The notes under the pieces were generated by a model. The model was given only the letters and a program-made list of their open reading frames with translations. It was not told the DNA's origin and made no database searches. A DNA stretch of 64,000 bases, taken from assembly GCF_026210795.1 (NCBI RefSeq), contig NC_089451.1:3022001-3086000 (forward strand), in the 5' to 3' direction. Position 1 is the first letter of the stretch. Every line of letters starts with the position of its first letter. This DNA is from Rhizophagus irregularis (lineage: Eukaryota > Glomeromycota > Glomeromycetes > Glomerales > Glomeraceae). Of this stretch, positions 1-12,315 are shown piece after piece. The translations under genes and the position numbers were made by a program.

Positions 1-348
1 AGGTGTTTCGAAAGAGAAAAGAGAAAATTTGAAAAAAAAGAAAGAACCGAAAGTAAAAGATCGGTTCAAGAAAAAAAAACAAAGGTAGATTGAAAAGAAA
101 AGGAAAAAAAAATTCTGATTAAAATTTCATTAACCGGAATTGGATTAGATGTACAACATGACTTGCCGATCAAGCAGGTTTTTTATCACAAAATCCGATC
201 AAATTGTAAAAAATTTTTATTCAGGTGAATAAAATATAAAAGTTAAATATTTTCATATATTAAAGTCATATGCTAATTATGATTACATGTATAGAGCGAA
301 TGTTCTTCGTCTAATAATTTAGATGACTCGGTTGCATTCAGAATACCA

Positions 349-3300
349 ATGCTTGAAAATACGCTCAACAGTTGTATCCTTGAATTAGAAATGAGCGGAC
401 TTACAACGCCTAATGAAAAAGCGGAAGTGCTTATTAATAAAGATTTGACTAAAATAGAAAATTTGTTTGCTCTTAAATTACTTTTTGAAAACCCACTTAA
501 TGAAATTTCGCCTGGAATCCTTCGTAATTCTTTAGTTACTTTAGCGAATCCAACACTTTTTGATTATTATGATAAATTAAGTGTGGCTAGGCTAGAGTTA
601 CATATTCGTACCTGGGTTGCTGTATTGGAAAAAATTTGCTTTACACCAATGCGCTTAAGTAAAGAACTTCGAGATAAAGTTTATAATTCTTTAGCAAAAT
701 TTGCAGAAATTCATAAAAAAACAACGCAAGTAATGCAAGAAGGAATTGATAATAATTATAGGTCTGACTTTAATCAATTCAATCAATTACAGGATAATAA
801 AGAAGATGAAGGTATTATAAACAAACGAAATTATAATATTGACTTCTTATTAATTCACTTACGGGATACATTGCATAGTTTGCGTGATGATGAGACTTGG
901 TTTCAAGAAATTATACGAAGAACTAAGAAATTGTTTAAAACTCTATTTAGCCTTGCACTACAAGAAGCAAATAGTGTTAGTCCAAATGAAATTGGTTCAA
1001 TACTTACTCAATTACGCGAGGGAGTAAGTTTTAAGTATCCAGTAGCGTCATATTATGTAGATTGGAGAATTATGTTGATAATTCAACATAATCTATTCGA
1101 ATTGTCTGGAAGCGTCAGTAGAAAATTTCAAGAAATGGTATTAATGGAATATTTTTGGAGTTATTTGGAAAAAGAATGGACTATTGTTACTAACAGTTCT
1201 ATTTTAGATTTACAATCCAAATTTAATGAAGTATCAAATAAACTTGTTAAAGTTTTAAGAAATACTGGGAATTTCATCAATGATCTTGCTGGAAATGAAC
1301 CTCTCACTTTACCACATACTTTATGGTTTGGGATTTTAGATCTTGCACAAAATCTTATTCAAAATTCTACTCGAAAATCCACGCATGGTCTTTGTTATTA
1401 TTTGGCAATTGAATCACTTAACAGAGCTCCAAGCAGTTTCATTCAATTTAAAGCAATTGAAATATTATTTCACTTGCGTAAAATTGATGATCAAATGTTT
1501 TCAATAATTAAAGCTGACTTTGATCAATACATTCAAAAATTAGATGAAAATAATTCAGAAGAAGTTCAAAAGTTATTAATATTTGTTGATAACAAATGTT
1601 CTGATGATTTTAATTTATTAAATAATAATCAAGGAAAGGAAAAAGGAAAGGAAAAGGGAAAGGGAAATCAAAGTGCATGTTTTACAAATGTACAAATATC
1701 AAAATCGGATATTTTAGGGATTATTGCGATTGAAATGACTTGTCCAATTGATCGTGAACCAACGGATCAATTGTGTGTTCTAAAATGTCAACATTTATTA
1801 TCATTTAATAATTTTAGGAAATTAAAACACAAAAATTGCCCTAAATGTCGAGAAAATATTGAATATAATGACATTAGATATTTACCACAAAATGTTATTT
1901 ATAACCACTTACGTTCGCAATTTTTTGAAGCTGGACATATTTTACCTTTAATTAAATCGGAAGAATTATCATGTGATAGTGATTCAGGTGATTCAGAAGT
2001 TGATAATCCTATACTAGTTAAGAAAAAGAAAATTCTAGAGGCAGTTAAATCAAATCCAAATATATCATTTCAATCAATATTTCAAATTGGAAATTCAAAA
2101 AAACAACATCCAAAATATCAAAATGCAATGAAAGAATTAGAAGAAAAAAATTATAAAAATGCTGAGCATTTGTGTAAAGAATTTCTCAAACCTTTTCCAG
2201 AAAGTTATTCCATGAGATGTATTTTAGCTTATACTTATTTATGTCTTGATGATTATGAGCAAGCATTTTTATATTTAAATCAAGCTATTAAGTTGAAAGA
2301 AAAAAGATCTATTACTTGGTCTATTCGTGGAGAAATTAATTTTAGACAAGGCAATTATTATGATGCAATAAGAGATTTAAAATCTTCAATAAAATATAAG
2401 ACTAAAATTAATAACATATATATTGTGCTTGGAATTAATTATTGTAATATTAATTGTGATGAATATGCTATAAAAAATTTCAAAATTGCACTAAAAAAAG
2501 ATTCAAAGAATAGTTTATGTCTTAAGTATTGTGCTTATATCTATGAAAAGCAAGGAAAATATTCTGACACTTTAATGGTATTGAATAAGTTGCTTAGTGT
2601 TAATAAGAAAGATTCATTAATCTTATGTTATTATGGTGAAATTCTAAGTATAATGGAAAAGTATGATGAGGCCGCAATATATTTTATAAAAGCAAATAAT
2701 ATAGATCCCGAAAATGTTCATAATTTAACTAAGAGAGCTATTGCATATTATAATCTTCAAGAATATGATAAAGCCTCATTAGATTTTAATAAAGTTATAC
2801 AATTGGATATTTCAAATATTTTAGCATATTATTATAAAGGACTAATTTATTACAGAATGGGAGATATTGATAGTTCTATTACAACATTTAAAAAATGCAT
2901 TGAGTTAGATCCTAACAATGATTTAGAAAAGATGTATTTGAAAGAGTCAAGAGATTATCTTTCTCAAATTTCTACAGTTGATTTTAACCTAAAGTGCTTA
3001 CCAAACTACCATAAATTAATTACTAAGATTAATCAATTTACTAATATTTATCATGATAAATCATTGCTCATTATGAGATGTAAAGTATATATTGAATTAA
3101 AAAAGTATAAAGATGCAGAATTAGATTTGAATAGATTATTTGAGCTAAATAATGGTATCTCATTTGTATACTTACTAAAAAAATATTCAAATTTTTGGTA
3201 TTACTTGTGTAAAGGTTACTGTGTTAATGATTTTAATGACTTAATTGGATTTAAAGAATTTATTAATATGTATATGTTTAAAGGTGAGTATATTTAAAAT

Positions 3301-4206
3301 AATTTGTTATTTAAATCAAACTAAATAACCTAATTTAATGTATTTTACAGAACATTATGTTTATTTTGCTTCAAATCTTTATAATTTGAAAAATTATCAT
3401 CAATTTCATTTTCAAGAAAGTAATATAATTAGGTAAATATGTTTATAAATAAAATCATTTGCAATTTAAATTATTTAATATACTAAAATTAAAAATATTA
3501 AGTACGTCAGGATTGATATTATCTCTTGAATATAATCATTTAAGATTGCCCAGACTATATTCGCGTGATATAGAATTTTGCAGCCATCATAGTACAATCC
3601 CTATAACCCCAATAACCTATGATATAGTTTGGAGAATAAATGTCAAAAAAATAAATTCGCCAGATGCCTTCATAAATTTTATGATTGAAAGTAATACAAT
3701 AGTAAGTTTAGTTAATAATGAATTTTTTAATTTACTGCATTTATATTTATTAATTAATTTATTTAATTTTACAATTTAAATAAGTTTTATAAGACAAAGG
3801 AATATAAATTAGAATACACGGATTTACTAAATCTTGAGGGATTAGGTTGGATTGAATATGTGACATTTTTTTCTATAAATTGGCCTTATTCAGAATGGAT
3901 ACAATTTTCAATTGAAACAAAGAAAGAATCTATTGATATGGTATGACTTTTCATTTTAATGTTTCTATAAAATATAATAAGTAATACATGAGCGTAACAT
4001 CACTATTCCTTTACTTATAATAGGAAATAGATTATGTTCGACTTATAAGATCTACTGTAGGAAATAATCATGAAAATCGAATTTATTTTCCTAAAATGAA
4101 TCATTTATTATTAGATAATGTTCCAGAAGCTTTAGAGGACAAATACTTTTTACGAAAAGAAACAGAACATTTGCTTGAATTAAAGGATATCATCGGTAAT
4201 CTATAA
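349..4206 (+). CDS. RING/U-box-like plus TPR repeat protein, five exons
   Basis: I join exons 349-3283, 3351-3432, 3503-3701, 3794-3940 and 4024-4206. All junctions are GT-AG and phases agree (1, 2, 0, 0), giving about 1,181 aa. Residues 1-440 are helical with no motif I recognise. A lysine/glycine-rich linker (KGKEKGKGKG-like, near 440) precedes a RING/U-box-like cysteine motif starting CPIDREP at residue 465 and ending CPKC near 500. An acidic-serine patch follows near 550. From about 590 to 930 come tandem TPR-type helical pairs. The last four exons form a C-terminal domain rich in W, Y and F. Single-exon reading stops early at 3297, so the spliced model is preferred. RING plus TPR suggests a ubiquitin ligase or chaperone-type scaffold, which is inference. 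Such TPR proteins are abundant in arbuscular mycorrhizal fungi. Confidence 0.85.
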
Positions 4207-4501
4207 AATATATATTATTTCCTATTTGTAGTCTTTTTTTTTCAATATCAACTTTAAATAACATTCATTTAGAACTTATATTTAAATATATTTATAAGTA
4301 AATTTTTTCAAAATTCACTTACACACTATCTATATCTATCTTCATATGTCATCATTTCAAAGAAAGTCAGATGTGCAAAATAAATATTGTAATAAATGCA
4401 TATAATAAAAATATAGAAAATTAAAATTCATGAAAAAAATCACTAGATAAATAAAAGTCTTTTGAAACAAATTAATGAAAACTTTTTATATGTTTCTTCA
4501 A

Positions 4502-4564
4502 GGGCTCATGGCCAAATGGATAAGGCGCCTGACTACGAATCAGGTTCGACCCCTGGTGAGCTCG
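4502..4564 (+). tRNA. tRNA-Arg(ACG)-like gene, 63 nt, probably a deletion pseudogene
   Basis: The acceptor arms GGGCTCA and TGAGCTC pair (one G-T wobble) and G follows as discriminator base. The D-arm/A-box region and the anticodon stem CCTGA with loop CTACGAA (anticodon ACG) are normal. The TCAGG that should close the anticodon stem is also the only candidate for the 5' half of the T stem before TTCGACC and CCTGG. The copy is therefore about 10 nt short of a normal tRNA-Arg: the variable loop and one stem strand are missing, as if lost between two CAG repeats. A T4 run at 4571 could terminate Pol III. Both internal promoter boxes survive, so it may be transcribed but should not fold normally. 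Confidence 0.75.
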
Positions 4565-5698
4565 ACCTAGTTTTACATTTTTTTTATTATTTTGTACTAC
4601 GAATACATTGCACAAAAGAAAAGAAATGGAATAAAAGTTTTTAAGAAAAATTAAAAAAAAATGAAGAATCTTTTTGAAAAATAAAAAATAAAATACTATA
4701 TACGCCCAGGCTAATCCTATGCAATAAATCTGTTGTATTCATTAATTCTGAACCCACATTCCCACAATAGTATGGGGCGGGGGCATCCAAGAAATCTGAA
4801 AGCTCTGATTGGATCATTTTTCAGGGAACGATATCTAAGTATATCGAAGGGAATAATACCCTAACAAAAATTTTAAAATCGTTTTATTTTTTATTTTTTG
4901 GTTGTCTTTTCTATTTTTATTTCTTTCTTTTTGTAACTGAAATCATGCTTTAACTTCATTTTTTTTCTTAGTTATAAAGATAATTTTAAAGGAAACATTG
5001 AAGAAAGCAAGCTTAAAATATTATTTTGAACGAACTTTAAATAGAGTGGCTTAGCATTAACATGTGATGTTACACTGATCTATTGACGTATTTATAAGTT
5101 ATAACGTTAGTAGTTTGAGATTTTTGAAAATCATGATCAAATTAAATAACCTTTATCTTTTCCGGTTAGTATACATTTGTAATTTATTTAAGCCTATAAA
5201 TTTGATTAAAGCTACGTTTGGTTATTTAAAGCAAACAATATTGTTTATCTACCACAATTGGGTATGTATACAAAAAATTTCTTATTCTGAATTACAAATA
5301 ATCTTTTTTTTCTTACTATAGAAAATGAATCATACGAACTTGTTGGCTTATAAACCTAAGTTCGTAACACGTGGTGTACAGGTACTTTTACTAGTGATAT
5401 AAATATTAGAATATGATTATAAGACTTTTTTTTTATAAGAAATTTCTTGCCAACAAATTTTTTTTTACTAGTAAATCAGTTCGCCGCAACAGATCATATT
5501 TTCCACAGCGGAATAGTGATTTTTTCTTTTTATCCACGGTTCCTAGTTAAAATTTATGATTTTTTTTTCTTGATATTCTCACGGGTAGTGTTTATTTAAA
5601 AACTGGGTAAAAAGTCTATCAATATTGGAATAAAAAGTCAATCATTATATAGTTAAAATAAATATATTAAAGGGTTTATGGTACGGATACCGTAAATC

Positions 5699-5774
5699 AG
5701 TTATTTCACGGAGTCACTGGAATATCATGATTTTCACGGCTGCGCCGTGAAAGACAGTTCCCCGTGAAATAACT
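5699..5774. repeat. Nested inverted repeat (two-tier hairpin)
   Basis: The outer arms AGTTATTTCACGG (5699-5711) and CCGTGAAATAACT (5762-5774) are perfect complements. Inside them TTTCACGGC (5732-5740) and GCCGTGAAA (5744-5752) form a second perfect 9-bp stem with a 3-nt loop. All four arms share the word TTTCACGG. It may be a small foldback element or a structured transcript; no target duplication was identified. Confidence 0.6.
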
Positions 5775-6254
5775 ATCTTTTTCGGTTTTATTTTTTAGGC
5801 TTGAACGTCACCCTTATGACTCGCTTGCCGCAACAAACCAATTATGGTATATTTGCTACTTTTATTTCAAGTTCTTACATTTTAAATACAAAAGTCTTCT
5901 TTTCATAGGAATAATATTTCATATTCTTTAATTTTTATTTGTTTCAGCGATTTAACTTAGATTATTAAGGTCTTGTTATTATTGGTTGGAATGCTTTATT
6001 TCGTTTAAGGAATATATTATAGAGATTTTATTCTCAATTTTTTTTTAGACGGCTGGTAAAGTGGGAGTATGATTTTAGCAAATTTTTTTTTCTGAGAAGT
6101 ATAATTTTTATTTCTTTATTTTTAGGAAATGGAAATATTTTGTATTATTTGTCGTCGTGATAAATTACTGTACGTGGGCGCTTCGTTATAATATTTATTA
6201 AATTATTAAGTTTCAATAATAAAAAGTTTCAGTCACAATTACAGGATTTTAATT

Positions 6255-6385
6255 ATTAAATAAAGAACATGAATAACTAAATAATTTAACGTCCGACATA
6301 TTAAATAAAGAACAAATTAATTTAACACTCGACATAATAAATGAAGAATATGAATAGCTAAATAATTTAACATCCAACATACATA
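6255..6385. repeat. Three-copy loose tandem repeat
   Basis: Three imperfect units of about 36-47 bp each run from ATTAAATAAAGAA to a version of TTTAACNTCCGACAT. The middle unit is shortened. No coding potential is visible. Confidence 0.5.
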
Positions 6386-7330
6386 AGTGAATATTGAATA
6401 TTATTTTAAAAATACGGAATTATTTATTGAGAAAAAATCCAGTTACGTAAAAGGTGCTACACGAACACATGAACTTCTTTCATAGATACAATTTTTCATG
6501 AAAAAAAAAATGAATAATAATAATTTTTCAGAATAGAATAATATCACTATTGTTATTTACAATATTTCTACTGCGGATACAAATGAGTTCTTTGTCCCTG
6601 TGTCTCACAATAAAAAAAACAAATAAACGTTTTTTTTTTTATTAAGAAAAAATGGAATAAAATTTTCTTTTACTTTAAATAAATTATAAGATAAGTAACT
6701 TTTATACATAAAGGTATTATCATACAACAAAGATAACAATAATATTTATTTATTTTAAAACCGGTGTTTAGATTAAGATTCTCTTAATAGAATATTCTAA
6801 TAATAAGATATGTATTTAATACGGATTAGATTATATTTAATAAAGTGTATAAGAAGTGAATAAATGGATAAATTAATAAAATAAATTTTCTATTTATATT
6901 TTATTTATTTATTTATCTTATTTATTATCCAAGCGGAATTTTTCCTATTTATCAATGAGAAATGAAAAACTGTTAGATATCGGTTACACGACAGAATGTT
7001 GGAACTTATGTGTTACAATTAAACAAAATAAACAATAAAAAAAAAAGTGTATCAAACCCAAAATTGTCATTTGAACAAAGTGAATAAGGTTTTGTGTTAC
7101 ATTCTCTTTATGTTTCCATATACGTAAATAAAGGATTGTCTCACACTTATCGTTTTATCTTTATTTATTAGGCTAAATTTTTATAATTTTATTTATTATT
7201 CATTAATAACCTCATTAAAAATTATAATATTGTTATGGCACAATATGGTTTATTGAAACTTTTTATTAATACCTCTTCTTTTTTTTTTCTTCCAAAATTT
7301 TATAATATATTGTAAACATATTTTAATAAA

Positions 7331-8185
7331 ATGGAAAACGATAATATATTTATAAGTTATGAGTCGAAAATGAAATCATTTGAAGACCCTTTACAAAATA
7401 CATTTTTTAAATATCATTCGAATCATGATATTAAGTCTTATGACTCTGATATACTTTGTAATGATCCTTCTTACTCAAAAACCTTGTACGATGATGATTA
7501 TATTAACTATTTAGTTGAATTACATAGACCAATTTTTCCTCCTGATATAAATGTGGAAGAGTTTGTTAATGAAAATGAGAATAATAAAAAAATTAAAGAT
7601 ATGAGTAAAATGAATAGGGGAAATTCTTTTATGGTTTATCGAAAATATCTTCATAAACATCTGCAAATATCTGGTGTCAACTTTCCTATGAAACAACTAT
7701 CACAATTAGCAAGTGCTTTATGGAAGAGTGAACCTGAAAATGTAAAAGACCATTATAAAGTTCTTTCTGAAAGAATACAGGAATTACATTATGAACGTTT
7801 AGGAAATTTAATAATTAATGGTAAACGTAAAAAGTCACCAAACGATGATGATGATGATAATGAAAAGATGTCTCATAAAAAAATTAAAGATATGACTAAA
7901 AAAAATGGTGGAAATAGTTTCATTATTTTTAGGAAAAAACTTAATGAATTTTTGAAATCAAAAGGATTTAACCTTCCAATGCAAAAACTATCACCTTTGG
8001 CGAGTGATCTTTGGAGTAAACAACCAGAATATGTGAAAAGTCAACATAAAGAACTTTCAGAGCAAACCAAGAAATTACTTAACGAACAAATGAAGAATTT
8101 GTATTATGGACAAGATGATAATGGGTCGTTCGTGAATAATATTCAAAGCGAACAACTAATGCCTATTTATATCGAATTAGAATAA
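7331..8185 (+). CDS. Double HMG-box protein (MATA_HMG type)
   Basis: This is an intronless 284-aa frame ending in TAA. Two related boxes lie in tandem, roughly residues 82-158 and 180-255. Each begins KKIKDM(S/T)K, continues NSF followed by an R-K-rich helix, then LPMxxLSxLAS and LW followed by V..H/...LSE. These are hallmarks of the fungal MATA_HMG family of DNA-binding domains, which is strongly amplified in Rhizophagus. The N-terminal 80 residues are acidic and unstructured. A KRKKSPN stretch before a run of aspartates may be a nuclear localisation signal. The two boxes probably arose by internal duplication. An AATAAAAA signal lies about 115 bp downstream at 8299. The target genes are unknown. 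Confidence 0.85.
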   Translation: MENDNIFISYESKMKSFEDPLQNTFFKYHSNHDIKSYDSDILCNDPSYSKTLYDDDYINYLVELHRPIFPPDINVEEFVNENENNKKIKDMSKMNRGNSFMVYRKYLHKHLQISGVNFPMKQLSQLASALWKSEPENVKDHYKVLSERIQELHYERLGNLIINGKRKKSPNDDDDDNEKMSHKKIKDMTKKNGGNSFIIFRKKLNEFLKSKGFNLPMQKLSPLASDLWSKQPEYVKSQHKELSEQTKKLLNEQMKNLYYGQDDNGSFVNNIQSEQLMPIYIELE

Positions 8186-8508
8186 GATATAAGTTACTTT
8201 ATTATGTATTATTTTTTTCATGTATTTGTATTTATTTATGTTATGTCTGTTATTATATTGTGCTTATTTTATTGTATGTAATCAAGAGCATTCCCAGTAA
8301 TAAAAATTTTGTTCTTTATTTATTCGACAAAAAAAAATTTAACACGTGATGTGATTTAAAGCTTTCTCGAACGCATAATACTAGCAATTGCCATTGTATA
8401 TAATTAATTACACAATAATATATAATTAATGAAGATATAGGAAATATTGATTTAGTTAAACAAAATTAACCGCGTTGGGGCTTTGTTTGGGTGGTCATTT
8501 ATTCAAAT

Positions 8509-8670
8509 ATGTCCATTGAAAGAACACCTTTCCTTTTGCGAATTGAAAGAAGGCGTCAAAACCACAATTGTAAAAGAAATGTAAAAAGACAGCAATTATA
8601 TTATATGCCATGCCGTGCAAAATTTAATGGTAAAGTAATTGGTATTTCACCGATTTTACCGACTTTGTAA
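8509..8670 (+). CDS. Small basic open reading frame, hypothetical
   Basis: This 53-aa frame starts with ATG and ends in TAA. It is rich in arginine, lysine and asparagine and begins MSIERTPFLLRIERRR. I do not recognise it. It could be a degraded exon or chance. It lies 320 bp downstream of the HMG-box gene, beyond that gene's likely polyadenylation site. Confidence 0.2.
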   Translation: MSIERTPFLLRIERRRQNHNCKRNVKRQQLYYMPCRAKFNGKVIGISPILPTL

Positions 8671-8793
8671 TAATTCTTTTTTTTTTCATCTCAAGATCTT
8701 TTATCAGTTTGTTTAATTGTAATTAAATGATTTATTTAAATTTAATTATTTTACTTACTAAGTTAATCATCGTTTACTATTTCAGAACTCAAA

Positions 8794-9170
8794 TTAAAAT
8801 ACTTCTGGTTTGTTGATATAAGCTAAATTAATAACGACGATCAATAATAAGAGGAGCCTTATGTTAGTTCTGCTTGAAATAGATCCAATAGATGATCCCG
8901 TTGAATACGTTAAAATCCTGAGATGTAGCTTCCAGTCGTACCTGTCTAGATTGATTCTCGATGTTCGATTTATTTTCACATTCCTCAGACCGGAAATATG
9001 CTCCGCTTTACTGTTATATTGCGCTGTAAATACGAAGTCCAGATTTCCTGCCTCGAGAGTTCAGTTGTATGTCACACACATCGTATTGTCTATCCAACCA
9101 ATGTTTGTGATAAGTTTACAAAATAGAATCGGAAATTACTGCTGAAGCTTTAGGAAGAAATTAATACGGA
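8794..9170. other. Less AT-rich segment, possible decayed coding fragment
   Basis: Base composition rises above the surroundings and overlapping open frames exist on both strands (for example 8861-9145 plus). The minus strand has stretches resembling coding sequence but broken by stops. I assign no family. It may be a remnant of a transposon or gene. Confidence 0.2.
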
Positions 9171-11690
9171 TAATAAATAGTGAGTAAAAATTTTTTATTG
9201 ACAATTTTTTTCATGTTTTAATTTATAGATTCCAATAAATTGGAGATAATTTTTTGATTTTTTTTAACTGGTATTAAATTGGCAGTCACTTGTATGGGAA
9301 TTTTGAACGCAACATATTTCTATTTTGTTTCCCCGAATCCAAATTTAGTTATTGTGACTTAATTAAAGACACGCAATTAAATATCAGGCTTAATTTATTA
9401 AAAAGACAAAACTCATATTATTATCTCATATTATTAGCCTACATAGAAGAGATTCCAACAAGATTATATTAAACATAATTTCGATGTTTATCTATTAATT
9501 ATCATCAATGAAATACTTCAAGAATTTGTTTTAAGCTACAAAAATTTACGTAAAAGATGTGATTTTGTGTAATATAATATTACTGTTTGATTCTTACAAA
9601 GTCCTTTTATGGAATCAATATATGATATGTAGTCAAATACATGTAGTAAATTTAATGCAAATTATTTTATTTGATCAAACAGGATTTTAAATTACTTTTT
9701 GCAATAGAATTGCGATATTAGTAATAATAAGAAAATTTGAACCAGAATTATAAGCCGGAATCCCGCTAAAAACATCATCATTAATAATCGTAATTATTTC
9801 TATTTATTATTAGAAAATAATTAAATTATTTTCTTTTCTAAATTTGTAATAATTTATTGGATTTTAAATTTTTTAAAAATAAACCTTTTTTTTTTAGAAA
9901 ATTAAAATAACATTTTATAATTTTTCTGAGAGATTTAAATTGATACCCGTTGAATTAGTATTTGGTAGTATTGATATTTTTTTAGAATTTCTTTAAAACT
10001 ATATGTTCGTTCATAAAAATTACTGCGTTGAAATAAAAATCTTTGAGCAGGCTGTGTAACTTTGGTAAGATAATCCAAATCACTTCACATGATCACATCA
10101 ACTTATAATAAACATTACATATGAATTTGAGATTTTTGAGGCTATGCTTTATTTTATATATGTATTTCTATTGTGATTTTGAGGCTATGACTATGAAATG
10201 TAGAAAATTCCTATTGTTTTGTGGCTATGGCTTACTGGGTGGCTGTTCATAAATTTAATAATAAATATAAATATGAATTTGAAAGCCTTATCATCATCGA
10301 TCCCCTTTTTTTCTTTTTTCCCTTTTTCCCCTTTTTTCTGATTTTAATTTTTTAAAAAAATTGTTACATATTTAAAATTTCTTTACATACAAAAAAATAT
10401 CATTATATAATTACATAAAGATATATAATGTCTATTATTTATACATATTTAAAAAAAATTGTTAAATATTTAAAATTTCTAAAAAAATATCATCATGTAA
10501 TTACATAAAGATGTATAATGTCTATTATTTATACATATTTAAAAAAAAATTGTTAAATATTTAAAATTCTTTACATACAAATAAAATATTCATTATATAA
10601 TTACATAAAGATATATATAATGTCTATTATTTATACATAAATAGTTTTAAGGAGTTCACTTCCGAAAAAAAATTTTTTAAGATAAAATATTACAAAAACT
10701 CATTTGTAACTATTTTTGTAATAAAATGAACTTAATAACATATTATTGACTGTTAATATTCTTAATTATAAAATTTATAAATTCTACACAAAATTATATT
10801 AAAATTGGATCATGAAATTTTAGCTTCCTTCAAATTTTTATAACCAAAAATTTTATTTCATATTAAATTTAAGATTTTTGTTGATATAATTTTAAAGTAA
10901 CATATATACTTTATATTATTATCCTCATCTTTCCCTTCAAAAATGTAATGCTCCTTTGTCAGAAAAAAATGAATTAGGGAATGGTAAAAATCATCAATAT
11001 ACCATCATTAGTTTATTTAATTCCATTTTAATAAAAGCACACATCCTTCTCCTCTATTTATACAAATTTATGAATTATATAGATAAATTTGTTTAATAAT
11101 ATATAACTTAAATATTCAAATTCATTATTATACAAATATATGAATTAATTAAAGATAAAAATTATTTTTAGAAGGACAATGATACTAAAAATATAATTGA
11201 AAGGAAATAATATAAAGATTTTGACTTTGTCCACCATATTTATATAAAGAATTGAATACAAATACTTTCACAATAAGATATTTTCAATTATTTTATATCC
11301 TGTAATATTCCAAATAAGTTATTGGAAAGTAATAATTCATTTTCAAGAAATTATGAAAAATTGCATGGCAAACCAAAATTTACATGACAAGAATTTTATA
11401 ATTTTATTAAAGAAACCAAACCACTATATTGGCTTTTTTTTCTTGTTACAAAGTCATTTATTTATGATATACTTAGAATATTCAATTTTACTTGAAAGTT
11501 GAAATTACAAAACTGGAGTTGACGATTTAAAAGATACTGTACTTCTTTCATAAATATAAAATATATACAAATTACTTAATGTAAAAAAAAAAATAGTTTA
11601 GTATTCCAAAATTTTTGTTTAAATTAAATTATTTTGGAATATTTTATGTTGGTAAAAATCTACTCATTGTGGTACAAATTACATAGAGTC
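9171..11690. other. AT-rich non-coding stretch
   Basis: I see no credible exon here apart from the tandem repeat near 10.35-10.64 kb. Open frames are short and driven by composition. Confidence 0.5.
10350..10640. repeat. Three-copy tandem repeat of about 95-105 bp
   Basis: Each copy contains TTGTTAAATATTTAAAAT, then ATATCATTATATAATTACAT, then ATGTCTATTATTTATACAT, with small indels. Copies begin near 10350, 10451 and 10550. No coding or transposon end is visible. Confidence 0.7.
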
Positions 11691-12315
11691 ATAGGATGCA
11701 CAAAGTAAAGGTGTCAGATTGGGATATTGTTAGATTCTTCAATGAATGTACAAGTATAGAATCTTATAGACAAAAAATAAAATAATACGTATCATCTCTT
11801 GAGTTGATAGCTAGTACTGAAAATGATCAAAGGTGTGAAAAAGCGCAGGTGCTCCTCAACACTTACAAGAGGTTCTTCATACACAAAATCAAATAGAAGA
11901 ATTGTAAGAAGTTGTGAACAACTAACAAAAAAGAGTTTTCATTTGGAGATAAAGTGTGAAAAAGAACTCTATTTCCAAGCTAAAATTTCTGGCATCAATC
12001 TTAATGAGGAGAAACATTATTTAAAAAAACTTTTTACAATAAAGATTATATTACAATTGAAGTAGAATTGTATGATATTTATCCAATATAATTTCTTCAA
12101 ACAAGAAATCCATCTGTGGAGTCATTTGATAGTTTTATCCCTTTTAATTTTTTATGCAGGTATCACACTTGATCAACTTGTTAATATCAGTATGACCATT
12201 ACAGACTTTGATAATATTTATTATATGAAATTTTTATCAGCTCTTGATCCACAAATTGTTTTTACAATTTTTATTTTTTTATGTTTTTATTATAATATAT
12301 TTTTATATATGTAAT
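11690..12315 (+). pseudogene. Decayed coding region, family unknown
   Basis: Two open frames (11823-12065 and 12072-12314) sit in a stretch where peptide-like sequence switches frame several times. For example, VSDWDIVRFFNEC near 11715 and VESFDSFIPFNF near 12115 lie in other frames. The pattern suggests one old gene with several frameshifts and stops. I cannot name the family, and it borders the transposon-relic region. Confidence 0.3.

Larger units (their letters stand above)
4565..7330. other. AT-rich intergenic region without a convincing gene
   Basis: I see no supportable coding exon here. It holds an inverted-repeat hairpin near 5.7 kb, a loose tandem repeat near 6.3 kb, and long homopolymer and ATTTATTT tracts. 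Short open frames, for example near 5115, have no coding character. Confidence 0.6.

Noticed and set aside
4462-4644. 60-aa frame with RAHGQMDKAPDYESGSTPGEL
   Set aside because: It is the translation of the tRNA-Arg sequence.
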